A stretch of 64,000 bases of DNA from Candidatus Gastranaerophilales bacterium. Lineage in GTDB: Bacteria > Cyanobacteriota > Vampirovibrionia > Gastranaerophilales > Gastranaerophilaceae. The notes below the pieces were generated by a model. It worked only from the letters and a program-made list of their open reading frames with translations. It was not told the origin of the DNA and did not search any database. Positions 43,299-52,308 of this stretch are shown in pieces; the first letter of the stretch is position 1; the number at the start of each line of letters is the position of its first letter. The DNA lies in the NCBI GenBank assembly GCA_944325895.1, contig CALVCA010000002.1, positions 1 to 64,000 of the forward strand. The letters are read 5' to 3'. The translations under genes and the position numbers were made by a program.

Positions 43299-44300
43299 TT
43301 AAGCCATAGCTTTTTCAACTGCAACCGCAACAGCAACTGTTGCACCTACCATCGGGTTATTACCCATACCGATAACACCCATCATTTCAACGTGAGCAGG
43401 AACAGAAGATGAACCTGCAAATTGAGCATCACCATGCATTCTGCCCATAGTATCAGTCATACCGTAAGAAGCAGGGCCGGCAGCTACGTTATCCGGGTGA
43501 AGCGTACGTCCTGTACCACCGCCGGATGCAACAGAGAAATACTTTCTGCCGTTTTCCCAGCACCATTTCTTATAAGTACCTGCAACAGGGTGTTGGAAAC
43601 GTGTCGGGTTAGTTGAGTTCCCTGTAATTGAAACATCAACACCTTCTTTTATCATAATTGCAACACCTTCCGATACATCATCGGCACCATAGCACTTAAC
43701 TTTTGCTCTTTCGCCTTCCGAGAACGGAGTTTCTTTTACAACTTTTAATTCGCCTGTTTTGTAATTATAATCGGTTTCAACATAGGTAAATCCGTTAATT
43801 CTTGAAATGATATAAGCTGCGTCTTTACCCAAACCGTTCAAAATAACTCTTAAAGGTTCTTTTCTAACTTTATTGGCATTTTTTGCAATACCTATAGCAC
43901 CTTCAGCAGCGGCAAAAGATTCATGACCTGCTAAGAAACAAAAACATTTTGTTTCTTCTCTTAAAAGCATAGCTGCTAAATTACCATGCCCGATACCAAC
44001 TTGTCTTCTGTCACCTACAGAACCCGGAACCGCAAATGCCTGCAAGCCTAATCCGATTGCTTCTGCAGCATCAGCAGCATTTTTGATACCTTTTTTAATA
44101 GCAATAGCACATCCGAGTGTATATGCCCAGGATGCGTTATCAAATGCGATAGGTTGAATACCTTTTACTATCGCATCAACATCAATGCCTTTTGAAAGGC
44201 ATAAATCACGTGCTTCTTCCAAAGATTTAAACCCGTATTCAGGCAAAACTTTTTTCAAAGTAGCTTCGCGTCTGTCTTGTCCTTCAAATTTTACTGTCAT
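43299..44300 (-). CDS. GGGtGRT-family protein
   Basis: This 333-residue protein contains the naming motif GGGTGRT (in SVASGGGTGRTLHPDN, about 265-280), plus GIGHGNLAAMLLREETKCFCFLAGHESFAAAEGAIGIA split across two helices, and a final GVIGMGNNPMVGATVAVAVAVE. The family is conserved in many gut anaerobes and is encoded next to an NifU-like scaffold protein, exactly as here (24 bp apart). The biochemical role is not established; a link to iron-sulfur cluster assembly is inferred from the pairing. Confidence 0.85.
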   Translation of the reverse strand: MTVKFEGQDRREATLKKVLPEYGFKSLEEARDLCLSKGIDVDAIVKGIQPIAFDNASWAYTLGCAIAIKKGIKNAADAAEAIGLGLQAFAVPGSVGDRRQVGIGHGNLAAMLLREETKCFCFLAGHESFAAAEGAIGIAKNANKVRKEPLRVILNGLGKDAAYIISRINGFTYVETDYNYKTGELKVVKETPFSEGERAKVKCYGADDVSEGVAIMIKEGVDVSITGNSTNPTRFQHPVAGTYKKWCWENGRKYFSVASGGGTGRTLHPDNVAAGPASYGMTDTMGRMHGDAQFAGSSSVPAHVEMMGVIGMGNNPMVGATVAVAVAVEKAMA

Positions 44301-44324
44301 ATATTTTTCCCTTATATTTTTTTA

Positions 44325-45026
44325 CTACTCTACTCTTGGATCGATATATTTTACGGCATCAGCAAATCTGCCATATGTACCGATATTCTTTTCATAAGCT
44401 TCTTTCGGATCAACACCTTTTTTAATGGCATCCATAACTTTGCCGAGGTTTACAAATTGATATCCGATAACTTCATTATGTTTGTCCAAACCTAATTTCA
44501 AAATATAACCTTCAGTTAATGAAAGGTATCTTACACCTTTTTGTTTTGTAGAGTGAATTGTACCTACCATTGAACAAAGGCCTTTGCCTAAGTCTTCAAG
44601 ACCTGCTCCAACAGGAAGTCCGTTTTCCGAGAATGCGGATTGTGTTCTTCCGTATACAATTTGCAAGAATAACTCTCTCATTGCAACATTAATTGCGTCA
44701 CAAACAAGGTCTGTATTTAAAGCTTCAAGAATAGTTTTTCCGGGTAATATTTCACCTGCCATAGCAGCAGAATGAGTCATGCCTGAACAACCGATAGTTT
44801 CAACAAGAGCTTCTTGTATAACACCTTCTTTAACATTTAATGTTAATTTGCAAGTTCCCTGTTGAGGTGCACAACATCCGCAGCCATGTGTAAGCCCTGA
44901 AATGTCTTTAATCTCTTTACATTTAGTCCATTCCCCCTCTTGAGGAATAGGAGCCGGTACACCTTTTACTCCACGGCATACGCAGCATTGATTTTCAATT
45001 TCATGTGTAATTTCTACTTTGCCCAT
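44325..45026 (-). CDS. Iron-sulfur cluster assembly scaffold-like protein (NifU/SufU-related)
   Basis: This 233-residue protein has clustered Cys at the N-terminus (NQCCVCRG, about 12-19; HGCGCCAPQQGTC, about 47-59) and a NifU-N-like core: VETIGCSGMTHSAAMAGEIL (about 75-94), with a later CDAINVAMRELFLQIVYGRT. The partner gene encodes the GGGtGRT protein downstream. Scaffold proteins of this fold build transient Fe-S clusters; the extra Cys clusters suggest a specialised or electron-carrying variant. It has a GGAGG ribosome site and starts the two-gene operon. Confidence 0.85.
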   Translation of the reverse strand: MGKVEITHEIENQCCVCRGVKGVPAPIPQEGEWTKCKEIKDISGLTHGCGCCAPQQGTCKLTLNVKEGVIQEALVETIGCSGMTHSAAMAGEILPGKTILEALNTDLVCDAINVAMRELFLQIVYGRTQSAFSENGLPVGAGLEDLGKGLCSMVGTIHSTKQKGVRYLSLTEGYILKLGLDKHNEVIGYQFVNLGKVMDAIKKGVDPKEAYEKNIGTYGRFADAVKYIDPRVE

Positions 45027-45121
45027 TTGGCCTCCTTATTTTAAAACATAAAATATTTATATCAAAATTATACTATAAAGATAATTTTATGTAATAGGTT
45101 TTGGACAAAAAATCACACTTA

Positions 45122-45961
45122 TTAATTTAATCTGTTGCCTTCAGGATTATATTTTTCTACTGTGCCGTCAGCTTTTTGAATTCTAATTACAGATTCGCCG
45201 AACATACTAAAATCTTTACAAACTTTTGTATCGTCATAAAGCACTACTTCAAATGATCCGCCGTCACGAAAAGTATAAATAGCATAGCTGAACGGGAAAA
45301 ACTCTTTAAGCTGTTCTTCATTCATGTTTTGAGAGCCTAAAATTTTTGCCAGCTGAGAACCTGAATATAAACGTCTTCCATTATCAGTACAATAATCATA
45401 AATATAATCATCCGTTTCGACAAATTCACCGTTTTCATCTAACTTATATTTTGTTAAAACTTCTTCATCAGTTTCAGGATCATAGTTATAAACCTGTTTT
45501 AAACCGCTTTTTGTATCAAAATATGTTGTTTTTGAGCTTAAATCTTCTACATTATAATTTACAACAGTTTGAACACCGTTATTACTAGAACTTTGCATAA
45601 CTTTATCTTTATAAGGCATAAATTTAAAATAGCCATCAGTATAAGTTCCATCCTTATCCTTTACAAAAGAAGTTTCCATTTCGGAAATAGTGTTTTCAAG
45701 ATAATCTTGGCTTTCTAATGTCGATGTGCTGACATAATCCTCCATACGTTTTTGAATTTTCTTTTCTGCCTTATCCCATGGCATACCATACAAATCCTTA
45801 AACGCATCGGCCATAGAAGAATCATAAAAATCATCTTGCGAAACTGTTTTATCTTTTGCGTAAAAAATAGACTCATTTTTATTCTTATCAACTTTTTTAG
45901 CTTTATTACATTGTTGTTGAATTGAATTATATTCACTTGAAATTTTATTAATCTTAACCAA
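45122..45961 (-). CDS. Orphan acidic repeat protein
   Basis: This protein of about 279 residues has no recognised family. It starts at TTG 45961, which sits 8 nt after a perfect AAGGAGG (45970-45976); a longer frame to ATG 46057 has no ribosome site. The first 110 residues are charged and helical. From about 120 it carries repeated short beta-type units (GTYTDGYFKFMPY, TTYFDTKSGLKQVYNYD, YKLDENGEFVETDDY, DGTVEKYNPEGN) reminiscent of YD/MORN-like hairpins. No signal peptide is seen. It is divergent from the nucleotidyltransferase gene, with about 140 bp between. Confidence 0.65.
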   Translation of the reverse strand: MVKINKISSEYNSIQQQCNKAKKVDKNKNESIFYAKDKTVSQDDFYDSSMADAFKDLYGMPWDKAEKKIQKRMEDYVSTSTLESQDYLENTISEMETSFVKDKDGTYTDGYFKFMPYKDKVMQSSSNNGVQTVVNYNVEDLSSKTTYFDTKSGLKQVYNYDPETDEEVLTKYKLDENGEFVETDDYIYDYCTDNGRRLYSGSQLAKILGSQNMNEEQLKEFFPFSYAIYTFRDGGSFEVVLYDDTKVCKDFSMFGESVIRIQKADGTVEKYNPEGNRLN

Positions 45962-46086
45962 AATAATATCCTCCTTATAGTTTTTATAAAAAATTTTTAA
46001 ATAAAACAATTTCAGAACATGAGGAAAATTAATATTATTTTTTACATTTTGTAACAAAACCGGAAAAACATTATTTAAATTTTTAG

Positions 46087-46092
46087 TATAAT
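46087..46092 (+). promoter_or_regulatory. -10 box 6 nt before the nucleotidyltransferase ATG
   Basis: A perfect TATAAT ends 6 nt before ATG 46099, placing the predicted transcription start at the start codon. The -35 region is poor. No Shine-Dalgarno is present, as expected for a leaderless mRNA. Confidence 0.5.
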
Positions 46093-46098
46093 GTATAT

Positions 46099-46929
46099 AT
46101 GAATATTTTAAAACAAATCATAAACGAGTTTAAAACTGATGAAAACATTAAATCAATTGCTTTAGGCGGTTCATCCGCAAGCGGTTATGATGATGAAGTT
46201 TCGGATTATGATTTATATTTTTACACTACGGGTTCTGTTAACATTGATAAACGCAGGCAAATTGCTCAAAAATTTGCCGAAAAATTTGAAATTGATAATA
46301 ACTTTTTTGAAAACGGAGATGAATGGATTTTAAAAGATACCAAAAAAGGTATTGATATAATGTTCCGCCCGTGTGACCGGATTGAAGAACAAATTAAAAA
46401 AATTTGGGAAGAATTCAACGCATCTGTCGGATATTCAACCTGTCTGATTTACAATATTAAAAATTCAAAAATTTTATACGACACAAACGATTGGTATAAA
46501 AACTTGCAAAAAAAAGTAAGCGGTGACTATCCTGAGCAACTTGCCCAAAATATAATTAAAAAAAATCTTCCGCTTTTAAAAGGCAAAATGGCAGCCACTT
46601 TTGCGGATCAAATTCTGCTTGCAGTAAAAAGAAACGATATCGTAAGTGTAAACCACCGTATAACAGCTTTTTTATCAAGTTATTTTGATGTAATATTTGC
46701 AATAAATAAACAGCTTCATCCCGGAGAAAAAAGACTAATCAAATTTGCTAAAGAAAATTGCAAAATTTTACCGGAAAATTTTGAACAAAATATTATAAAT
46801 CTAATAACTTCACCTTTAAACGAAAAAGAAAAATATCTAAACGAAATAGGAGGTCATAATGACGGAAAACACAACAACTTTATCTCAAAACTCAGGTTTG
46901 AGAACGGAATTTACGGGTATCAATTTTGA
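46099..46929 (+). CDS. Nucleotidyltransferase-domain protein
   Basis: This 276-residue protein has a pol-beta-type nucleotidyltransferase motif, LGGSSASGYDDEVSDYDLYFY (22-42; GGS...D.D), and a third candidate acidic residue in GIDIMF (about 88-93). The C-terminal half is helical, resembling DUF4037-type enzymes that modify small molecules or proteins. The substrate is unknown. It may be translated from a leaderless message. Its 3' end overlaps the glucose-6-phosphate isomerase gene by 71 bp, an unusually long overlap that ties the two together. Confidence 0.82.
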   Translation: MNILKQIINEFKTDENIKSIALGGSSASGYDDEVSDYDLYFYTTGSVNIDKRRQIAQKFAEKFEIDNNFFENGDEWILKDTKKGIDIMFRPCDRIEEQIKKIWEEFNASVGYSTCLIYNIKNSKILYDTNDWYKNLQKKVSGDYPEQLAQNIIKKNLPLLKGKMAATFADQILLAVKRNDIVSVNHRITAFLSSYFDVIFAINKQLHPGEKRLIKFAKENCKILPENFEQNIINLITSPLNEKEKYLNEIGGHNDGKHNNFISKLRFENGIYGYQF

Positions 46930-48169
46930 AAAATATTCATCAAAAGTATCCGAATTTGTAAATGAATTTGCATCAAGAGCAAACAAAAAAGGACAATTTT
47001 TAAATTGGGTAAATTTACCTCAAGAACAACTTAAAAGAGTTGACGAAATCTACGCTTTAGCTGATAAATTAAAAAATCAAACAGGAGCGGAAAGATTAAG
47101 TGTTTTAGGAATTGGCGGGTCAAAACATACCGTTGAACACATGCTAAGTATTAACGGACTAAATGTAAATCAGGATAAAATCCTTTTCTATTCAGACGTT
47201 GATTCCGCAAGTTTGGAAAGATATTTATACAGATTAGGAGATATTACAAAATCAAATTATCTTGTAGCCTCAAAATCAGGTTCTACTTTTGAAACAAAAG
47301 ACGGATTTTTAAGAATACAGGCAATGCTTGAAAACGAATATAAAGCAAAAGGTTATTCAAATTATGAAGAACTTGCCGCAAAACACTTTATTGCAGTAAC
47401 AGACGGTAATGCTGAAAAAAGCGAACTTAGAAGAACTTCTAACGATAAAGGCTGGCTGGGCGATCTTTATATACACGACGATGTAGGCGGAAGATTTTCA
47501 GCATTTGATGACCACGCTTTGTTCACACTTGCTTATGCAGGTATGACAAAATCCGATATGATCCAAATGCTTGAAGCAGCACAAGATGTTTCCACACTTT
47601 CTTTAACGGCAGATCTTAGCAAAAACGATGCGTTAAAAGAAGGTATCTTTTGGGCTGATGCTACTTTAAACGGAATTTCAACATCTGTTCACCAATATAT
47701 GGGTTCAATTTTTGAAAATACCGTATACTGGCATGCTCAAATGCAAAATGAATCAGTAAAAAATACTCTAAAACAGGTTGCAAAAGTTCCTGATGCAATG
47801 CACCATAGTGCAGAAGCCCATTTCAACCCGGCAAATAAATTTGCATTTGCACTAACAACGCCGATTGACAACGGTATATGTAGAGAAAATGCCGAAAGCT
47901 ACATTGAAGCCCTAAAAAAATCCTATGAAAGCATGGGAGCATTTTTCAATGAATCAGTAGAAACAAAAGGAATGGGTTTAACACCGAAAGCTGCAGGAGC
48001 ATTGACTCAATTAAGAGCTTACGCAACGGTTTATCAAGAAATTGTTGAAAAAATAATGCAGAATAAATCTTTCCCTGAAGTTCTTGACAGCGTTCTTCAA
48101 CCGCACGTTGAATACTACAAAAAGAACTTAAAAGGCGGAGTAGTTGTTCCCGGAAGAATTTCCGAATAA
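46859..48169 (+). CDS. pgi: Glucose-6-phosphate isomerase
   Basis: This 436-residue protein of the PGI family interconverts glucose-6-phosphate and fructose-6-phosphate. Signatures: LGIGGSKHTVEHML (about 83-96), VASKSGSTFETKDGF (sugar-phosphate SIS loop), HDDVGGRFSAFDDHALFTLAYAG (family VGGRFS..S..GL.p.a), and the HHSAEAHFNP region near 322 (catalytic Glu/His). It is shorter than E. coli Pgi (549) and close to bacterial short-type enzymes. It starts within the upstream gene at a strong AGGAGG site and ends at a perfect terminator. Confidence 0.9.
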   Translation: MTENTTTLSQNSGLRTEFTGINFEKYSSKVSEFVNEFASRANKKGQFLNWVNLPQEQLKRVDEIYALADKLKNQTGAERLSVLGIGGSKHTVEHMLSINGLNVNQDKILFYSDVDSASLERYLYRLGDITKSNYLVASKSGSTFETKDGFLRIQAMLENEYKAKGYSNYEELAAKHFIAVTDGNAEKSELRRTSNDKGWLGDLYIHDDVGGRFSAFDDHALFTLAYAGMTKSDMIQMLEAAQDVSTLSLTADLSKNDALKEGIFWADATLNGISTSVHQYMGSIFENTVYWHAQMQNESVKNTLKQVAKVPDAMHHSAEAHFNPANKFAFALTTPIDNGICRENAESYIEALKKSYESMGAFFNESVETKGMGLTPKAAGALTQLRAYATVYQEIVEKIMQNKSFPEVLDSVLQPHVEYYKKNLKGGVVVPGRISE

Positions 48170-48176
48170 AAATCTT

Positions 48177-48206
48177 AAAGATGCCGGCTATGCCGGCATC
48201 TTTTTT
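48177..48206 (+). terminator. Intrinsic terminator of pgi
   Basis: AAAGATGCCGGC-TAT-GCCGGCATCTTTTTT, a GC-rich perfect stem with a T-run, 7 bp after the pgi stop. Confidence 0.9.
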
Positions 48207-48240
48207 AGCAAAAATATTTTTTACACGCTTTACATATTAT

Positions 48241-49605
48241 ATGAAAATATCACCCAATTTTTACACCTGCTCCAAACCCGTAATACAAAAATCATATTAT
48301 GCTTCCCCTAATTTTAAAGGCTATTACGGTGATACACAGCCTGTTAAAAAATTATACTGGATTACAAGTCATAATAACATTCCGCAGCATGATTTTTGGA
48401 CAGATAACCACATATATGAATACGGCTATAAAAAATGGATAAATGCCTACCCTAATGAAGTCTTAAAAAGAACACCCGCCGAAACTATAAATTCTATTAT
48501 GACATTATGCGGGAAAAGTCGAATACCCGATTATATTTCCACACCAAATATCCGAGGAGATAACTGGGGAAGATACGCAAATTATATAGAAATTAATCCA
48601 CGACTGATTGCCAAATACGAAAACGGAAAAATATCAGACGGATTATTAAATACAATGAAATTAATGACAATTATTCCGCCGTCATCGAAAAATGCAGCTA
48701 ACTGCATTATACTATCTCAACTATATCCGTCATTTCATGGGGACGGCACAACAAATGACGAAACTCTCTACCATGTAAACTTACATCAAGGGATCAGCAA
48801 AAATCTTACTGCTCGAGGATTGGATTATAAGATGGGAGATGACGAACAGGTAAAAGCTTTTAATGATTTAGCACATCTTTTAGGATTTAAAACAGGAATA
48901 AGGATGCCTATTTCCGAAGGTCAAATAAATATAAAAGGGCACAGATTTTCTTGGGATAAAGATGAAAAATCTTATATTGACGCATGCATTTGGGCTATTG
49001 AGTTAGGATTTGATGCCATATATTTTGATAGTGCAAAGCATATTGTTGATATGAACGGTTATTGCGGAATAGGAAAAGTACCCAATAAAGCTCAAATGGC
49101 ATACATTTTATATAAAATCAGAGAACAAACCGGACGTCATGATATAGCATTTATAGGCGAAAAATGCAGTGATAATCCTGTTTATGCACAAATGGGCTTT
49201 ACTGCGGGAACAGATTGGGGATATGCCGATGATATTGAACATGTTAAACACGAAGCCCGTAAACAAATAAACTCTTATAATTATGCCGCAGGTCCCGAGG
49301 TTTCAAATGATAACGATTTAGGTAAAAACAGTCTTGAAAAAAGGCTTAACAGAGTTAATTCATGCCTATTCGGGTATGATAATCCCAAAAATAAATTACC
49401 GGCATTTATGCAGATAAATGATATTTTGCCTTTAGCCAGTTATATTAACACCCATCAAGTTATGGAACATGCTGTCGAAGTAAAAGGATCTGATGCTTGG
49501 ACGGAATGTGAACGGCATCTTGACGGAATTTTTAGGATTGATAATACTGCAAGAGAATATACACAAAGAATTTATCAAATCTTCAGTCATTCTTTATACA
49601 ATTAA
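48241..49605 (+). CDS. GH13-like (alpha-amylase fold) protein
   Basis: This 454-residue protein starts MKISPNFYTC and has PNFKG at 23-27, in line with the recurrent N-terminal motif. The body looks like an alpha-amylase TIM barrel: FNDLAHLLGFKTGIRMPIS (family ..LV..aH..Gi.V..D), LGFDAIYFDSAKHI (family vDGfR.Da..hi, candidate nucleophile Asp) and DIAFIGEKC (family ....iGE.w, candidate Glu). The third conserved Asp is not obvious (the TNTHQVMEH-like NTHQ could be the NHD equivalent). It may act on alpha-glucans, fitting the GT5-like gene and pgi, but activity is uncertain. An in-frame ATG at 48181 lies inside the pgi terminator and is rejected. Confidence 0.7.
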   Translation: MKISPNFYTCSKPVIQKSYYASPNFKGYYGDTQPVKKLYWITSHNNIPQHDFWTDNHIYEYGYKKWINAYPNEVLKRTPAETINSIMTLCGKSRIPDYISTPNIRGDNWGRYANYIEINPRLIAKYENGKISDGLLNTMKLMTIIPPSSKNAANCIILSQLYPSFHGDGTTNDETLYHVNLHQGISKNLTARGLDYKMGDDEQVKAFNDLAHLLGFKTGIRMPISEGQINIKGHRFSWDKDEKSYIDACIWAIELGFDAIYFDSAKHIVDMNGYCGIGKVPNKAQMAYILYKIREQTGRHDIAFIGEKCSDNPVYAQMGFTAGTDWGYADDIEHVKHEARKQINSYNYAAGPEVSNDNDLGKNSLEKRLNRVNSCLFGYDNPKNKLPAFMQINDILPLASYINTHQVMEHAVEVKGSDAWTECERHLDGIFRIDNTAREYTQRIYQIFSHSLYN

Positions 49606-49611
49606 AAAAAC

Positions 49612-49640
49612 TTGACAGGCATATTTTAAAAATATAATAT
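49612..49640 (+). promoter_or_regulatory. Promoter of the LysR-family gene
   Basis: TTGACA (49612-49617) with TATAAT (49633-49638, spacer 15) or TAATAT (49635-49640, spacer 17). The predicted start falls 0-3 nt before ATG 49648, and no Shine-Dalgarno exists, so the message is probably leaderless. Confidence 0.65.
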
Positions 49641-49647
49641 AAACATA

Positions 49648-50535
49648 ATGGAAATCAGGGTATTAAGATATTTTTTAACAGTTGCAAGAGAAGGCAGTAT
49701 TACAGGTGCAGCCAATTCACTGCACTTAACACAACCAACACTTTCAAGACAACTGCAGGAGCTGGAAAAAGAACTCGGCCAAAAACTGTTTGTAAGAGGA
49801 AAAACCAAAATAACGCTCACAACAGAAGGTATGATGCTCCGTAAAAGGGCTGAAGAAATTGTAGAAATGGTTGAAAAAACCGAAGCAGAATTTAAGTCAA
49901 TCAATGAAATTATAAGCGGGGATATATACATAGGGTGCGGCGAAACCGAATCCATGAAATATATTGCAGAAGTTATGAAAGATGTAAGACTTGAATATCC
50001 TAATATAAAATTCCATATCTACAGCGGTAATGCTGAAGATGTCACTGAAAGACTGGACAAAGGTCTTTTAGATTTTGGTATGTTAATTCAACCTATAGAT
50101 TTATCTAAATATGATTATATAACAATGCCGCAAAAAGATATTTGGGGTGCACTTTTATTAAAAACAGACCGTTTAGCACAAAAAAAAGTACTTACATTAA
50201 ATGATATTGTAAAGGAACCTCTTATTGCGTCTAGACAGATGTCAAAAAAATATTCAGCAGACAGCGGATTTTTAGATTGGTTCGGCAAAGACTTTGACAG
50301 GTTAAATATTGTTGCAACATATAATTTAGTTTATAACGCTGCAATAATGGTAGAAAAAGGATTAGGCATTGCAATAACGCTTGATAAACTAGTAAATAAC
50401 AATCCTAAAATATGTTTTAGACCGCTAAGTCCGAAATTAGAATCAAGGCTTGACATTGTTTGGAAGAAGCATCAAATGTTTTCACCCGCAGCAAAACAAT
50501 TTTTAGACAGGTTGCATTATAAATTTAATGCTTGA
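49648..50535 (+). CDS. LysR-family transcriptional regulator
   Basis: This 295-residue regulator has an N-terminal winged helix-turn-helix (MEIRVLRYFLTVAREGSITGAANSLHLTQPTLSRQL region, residues 1-37 onward) and a periplasmic-binding-like effector domain from about 90. LysR proteins usually control a divergent neighbour; here the nearest genes are pointing towards it (DUF3737, EamA exporter, flavoprotein at 50517-52845), which are the likeliest targets besides itself. The 3' end overlaps the convergent DUF3737 gene by 19 bp. The effector is unknown. Confidence 0.94.
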   Translation: MEIRVLRYFLTVAREGSITGAANSLHLTQPTLSRQLQELEKELGQKLFVRGKTKITLTTEGMMLRKRAEEIVEMVEKTEAEFKSINEIISGDIYIGCGETESMKYIAEVMKDVRLEYPNIKFHIYSGNAEDVTERLDKGLLDFGMLIQPIDLSKYDYITMPQKDIWGALLLKTDRLAQKKVLTLNDIVKEPLIASRQMSKKYSADSGFLDWFGKDFDRLNIVATYNLVYNAAIMVEKGLGIAITLDKLVNNNPKICFRPLSPKLESRLDIVWKKHQMFSPAAKQFLDRLHYKFNA

Positions 50536-51377
50536 TTACGAATTTTGACTTCACCCGAACAATCCATAACAGCATCTTTTCTTATAATTTCCCCGACACT
50601 ATCGGCTGTAACAGTTCCGGATCTCGGATTTTTAACCGAAAGTATATGACCTTTAATATCAGCTTCTACATCAGAATATTCAAATGCCAAATCCGTATTT
50701 TCCATTGTACAATTTATCAATTTTAAATTTTTACAATAACATAAAGGTTGAGTACCGGTTATATGACAATTAATCAAAGTTAAACCATCAGAAAACCAAC
50801 CCAAATATTCACCTTTCACTAATGAATTTTCGACAGTGATATTTTTGCTGTGCCAAAAAGCATCTTTTGTATCCAATTTGGAATTCAAAATACGTAAATT
50901 TTTCATATATTGAAAAGAATATTTTCCGGTCATTTCAAGATTTTGGATTTCTACATTTTTTGTTCCGAATAAAAAATACATTGAGTCAATAATTGAATTT
51001 GTTATATGCAAATTTTTACATTTCCAGCCAAACTCAGGAGAAACTATTTTGCAATTATTAACAACAATATTTGAACACTCCCTCAAACATTTAATACCAT
51101 AAATTTGACAATCAAAGATTTCACCGTTTTGGGCATACCAAATGGGTGCTCGAGTTTTATCGTCCATAGTTGAGGATAACAATTTAAAATGTTTTGCATG
51201 CCACATAGGATATCGCAATGAAAAAGTACTACCTTCTACAATAAAATTTCTGCACTCTTTTAAAACAGATTCTCCATCTGCCGGTCCTTGAAATTTACAA
51301 TTAATTACGCTTGCATTATTTAAATTATACAAAGAACGTTCTTCATCAAATGTTTGATTTATAATTTGATTTTTCAT
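50517..51377 (-). CDS. DUF3737 family protein (beta-helix)
   Basis: This 286-residue protein matches the DUF3737 family, seen from KNQIINQTFDEERSLYNL at the start, the SLRYPMWHAKHFKL block, CLRECSNIVVNNCKIVSPEFGWKC-like repeats and GHILSVKNPRSGTVTADSVGEII at the end (longer stretches abbreviated). Short repeats of the N-C/S-(x)-I/L type predict a right-handed beta-helix. Its function is unknown. The start at 51377 follows GGAGG at 5-nt spacing, inside the end of the EamA gene, so the two are coupled. Confidence 0.88.
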   Translation of the reverse strand: MKNQIINQTFDEERSLYNLNNASVINCKFQGPADGESVLKECRNFIVEGSTFSLRYPMWHAKHFKLLSSTMDDKTRAPIWYAQNGEIFDCQIYGIKCLRECSNIVVNNCKIVSPEFGWKCKNLHITNSIIDSMYFLFGTKNVEIQNLEMTGKYSFQYMKNLRILNSKLDTKDAFWHSKNITVENSLVKGEYLGWFSDGLTLINCHITGTQPLCYCKNLKLINCTMENTDLAFEYSDVEADIKGHILSVKNPRSGTVTADSVGEIIRKDAVMDCSGEVKIRNQALNL

Positions 51378-52284
51378 GACTGCCTCCAATTAATGAAATT
51401 TGTGAAAAAACTATCGCAAAAAGCATAATCAAACACCCCAATATTTCACGAAATCCTAAGCTTTCTCCTAAAAATACGACTCCGCCCAAAACTGCAAATA
51501 CCGATTCACTGCTCAATATCAAAGTAGCCAAAACAGGTTTTGTTGCTTTATGACCGAAAATTTGTAATGTATAAGCAATTCCAGTTACAATTACACCAAT
51601 AAATAAAATCGGTTTCCAACCGGCCGCAATTGATTGAATTGAAGGATTTTCCAACAACATAAACGGTAAAGATAAAACCCCTGCAACAACAAATTGCAAT
51701 GCCGAAAGTTTAAATGTATCCGATTTTTTAGAATAATAACTTAAAATTATTATATGTAAAGCAAAGAAAAAAGCACTTATCAAAAGAAATATATCATATA
51801 ATTCAAATTGAAAAGTATTTTTAGCACATAAAAGATATAATCCTATAAAAGCAATACCTATACTGATTTTTACACAAAGCTGCAATTTATGTTTTAAAAA
51901 CATCGCAATAACCGGCACAAAAAGAATATACAAAGAAGTAATAAACCCTGCTTTACCGGCTTGTGCATAAATCATACAATATTGATTAATTGAAAATGCT
52001 ATAAATAAAACAATACCTGCAAACAATCCTCCTTTTAATAATTCAATTTGTCTGTACTTTTGAGTTTTATAAAATTTTTTTGAAAAATATATAATAGGTA
52101 AAAGACAAGCACTTCCTATAAAACATCTTAAAGTATTAAAAGTAAAAGGTCCAACATATACCATACCGAATTTTTGGGCAACAAAAGACAGTCCTGATAT
52201 GAATGCCGCCAATAATAAAGCTATATTACAGTATATATACAATTTTTTTCTTATAGGATTTCCCATAATAAAAGTATTTACCAT
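51346..52284 (-). CDS. EamA/DMT-family transporter
   Basis: This 312-residue inner-membrane protein has ten predicted helices in two EamA repeats (family layout: about 12-140 and 155-300). Family features: AAFISGLSFVAQKFG in TM1, FNTLRCFIGSACLLP in TM2, a mid-protein FLKHKLQLCVKISIGIAFIGLYLL boundary and ALVGG-like FAVLGGVVFLGESLGFREILG near the end. DMT proteins usually export metabolites or amino acids. Codons at both 52284 and an internal ATG could start it; no ribosome site is clear. It precedes DUF3737 with a 32-bp overlap. Confidence 0.9.
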   Translation of the reverse strand: MVNTFIMGNPIRKKLYIYCNIALLLAAFISGLSFVAQKFGMVYVGPFTFNTLRCFIGSACLLPIIYFSKKFYKTQKYRQIELLKGGLFAGIVLFIAFSINQYCMIYAQAGKAGFITSLYILFVPVIAMFLKHKLQLCVKISIGIAFIGLYLLCAKNTFQFELYDIFLLISAFFFALHIIILSYYSKKSDTFKLSALQFVVAGVLSLPFMLLENPSIQSIAAGWKPILFIGVIVTGIAYTLQIFGHKATKPVLATLILSSESVFAVLGGVVFLGESLGFREILGCLIMLFAIVFSQISLIGGSHEKSNYKSNI

Positions 52285-52308
52285 TCTTATATAAATAGCA
52301 AATATTTA

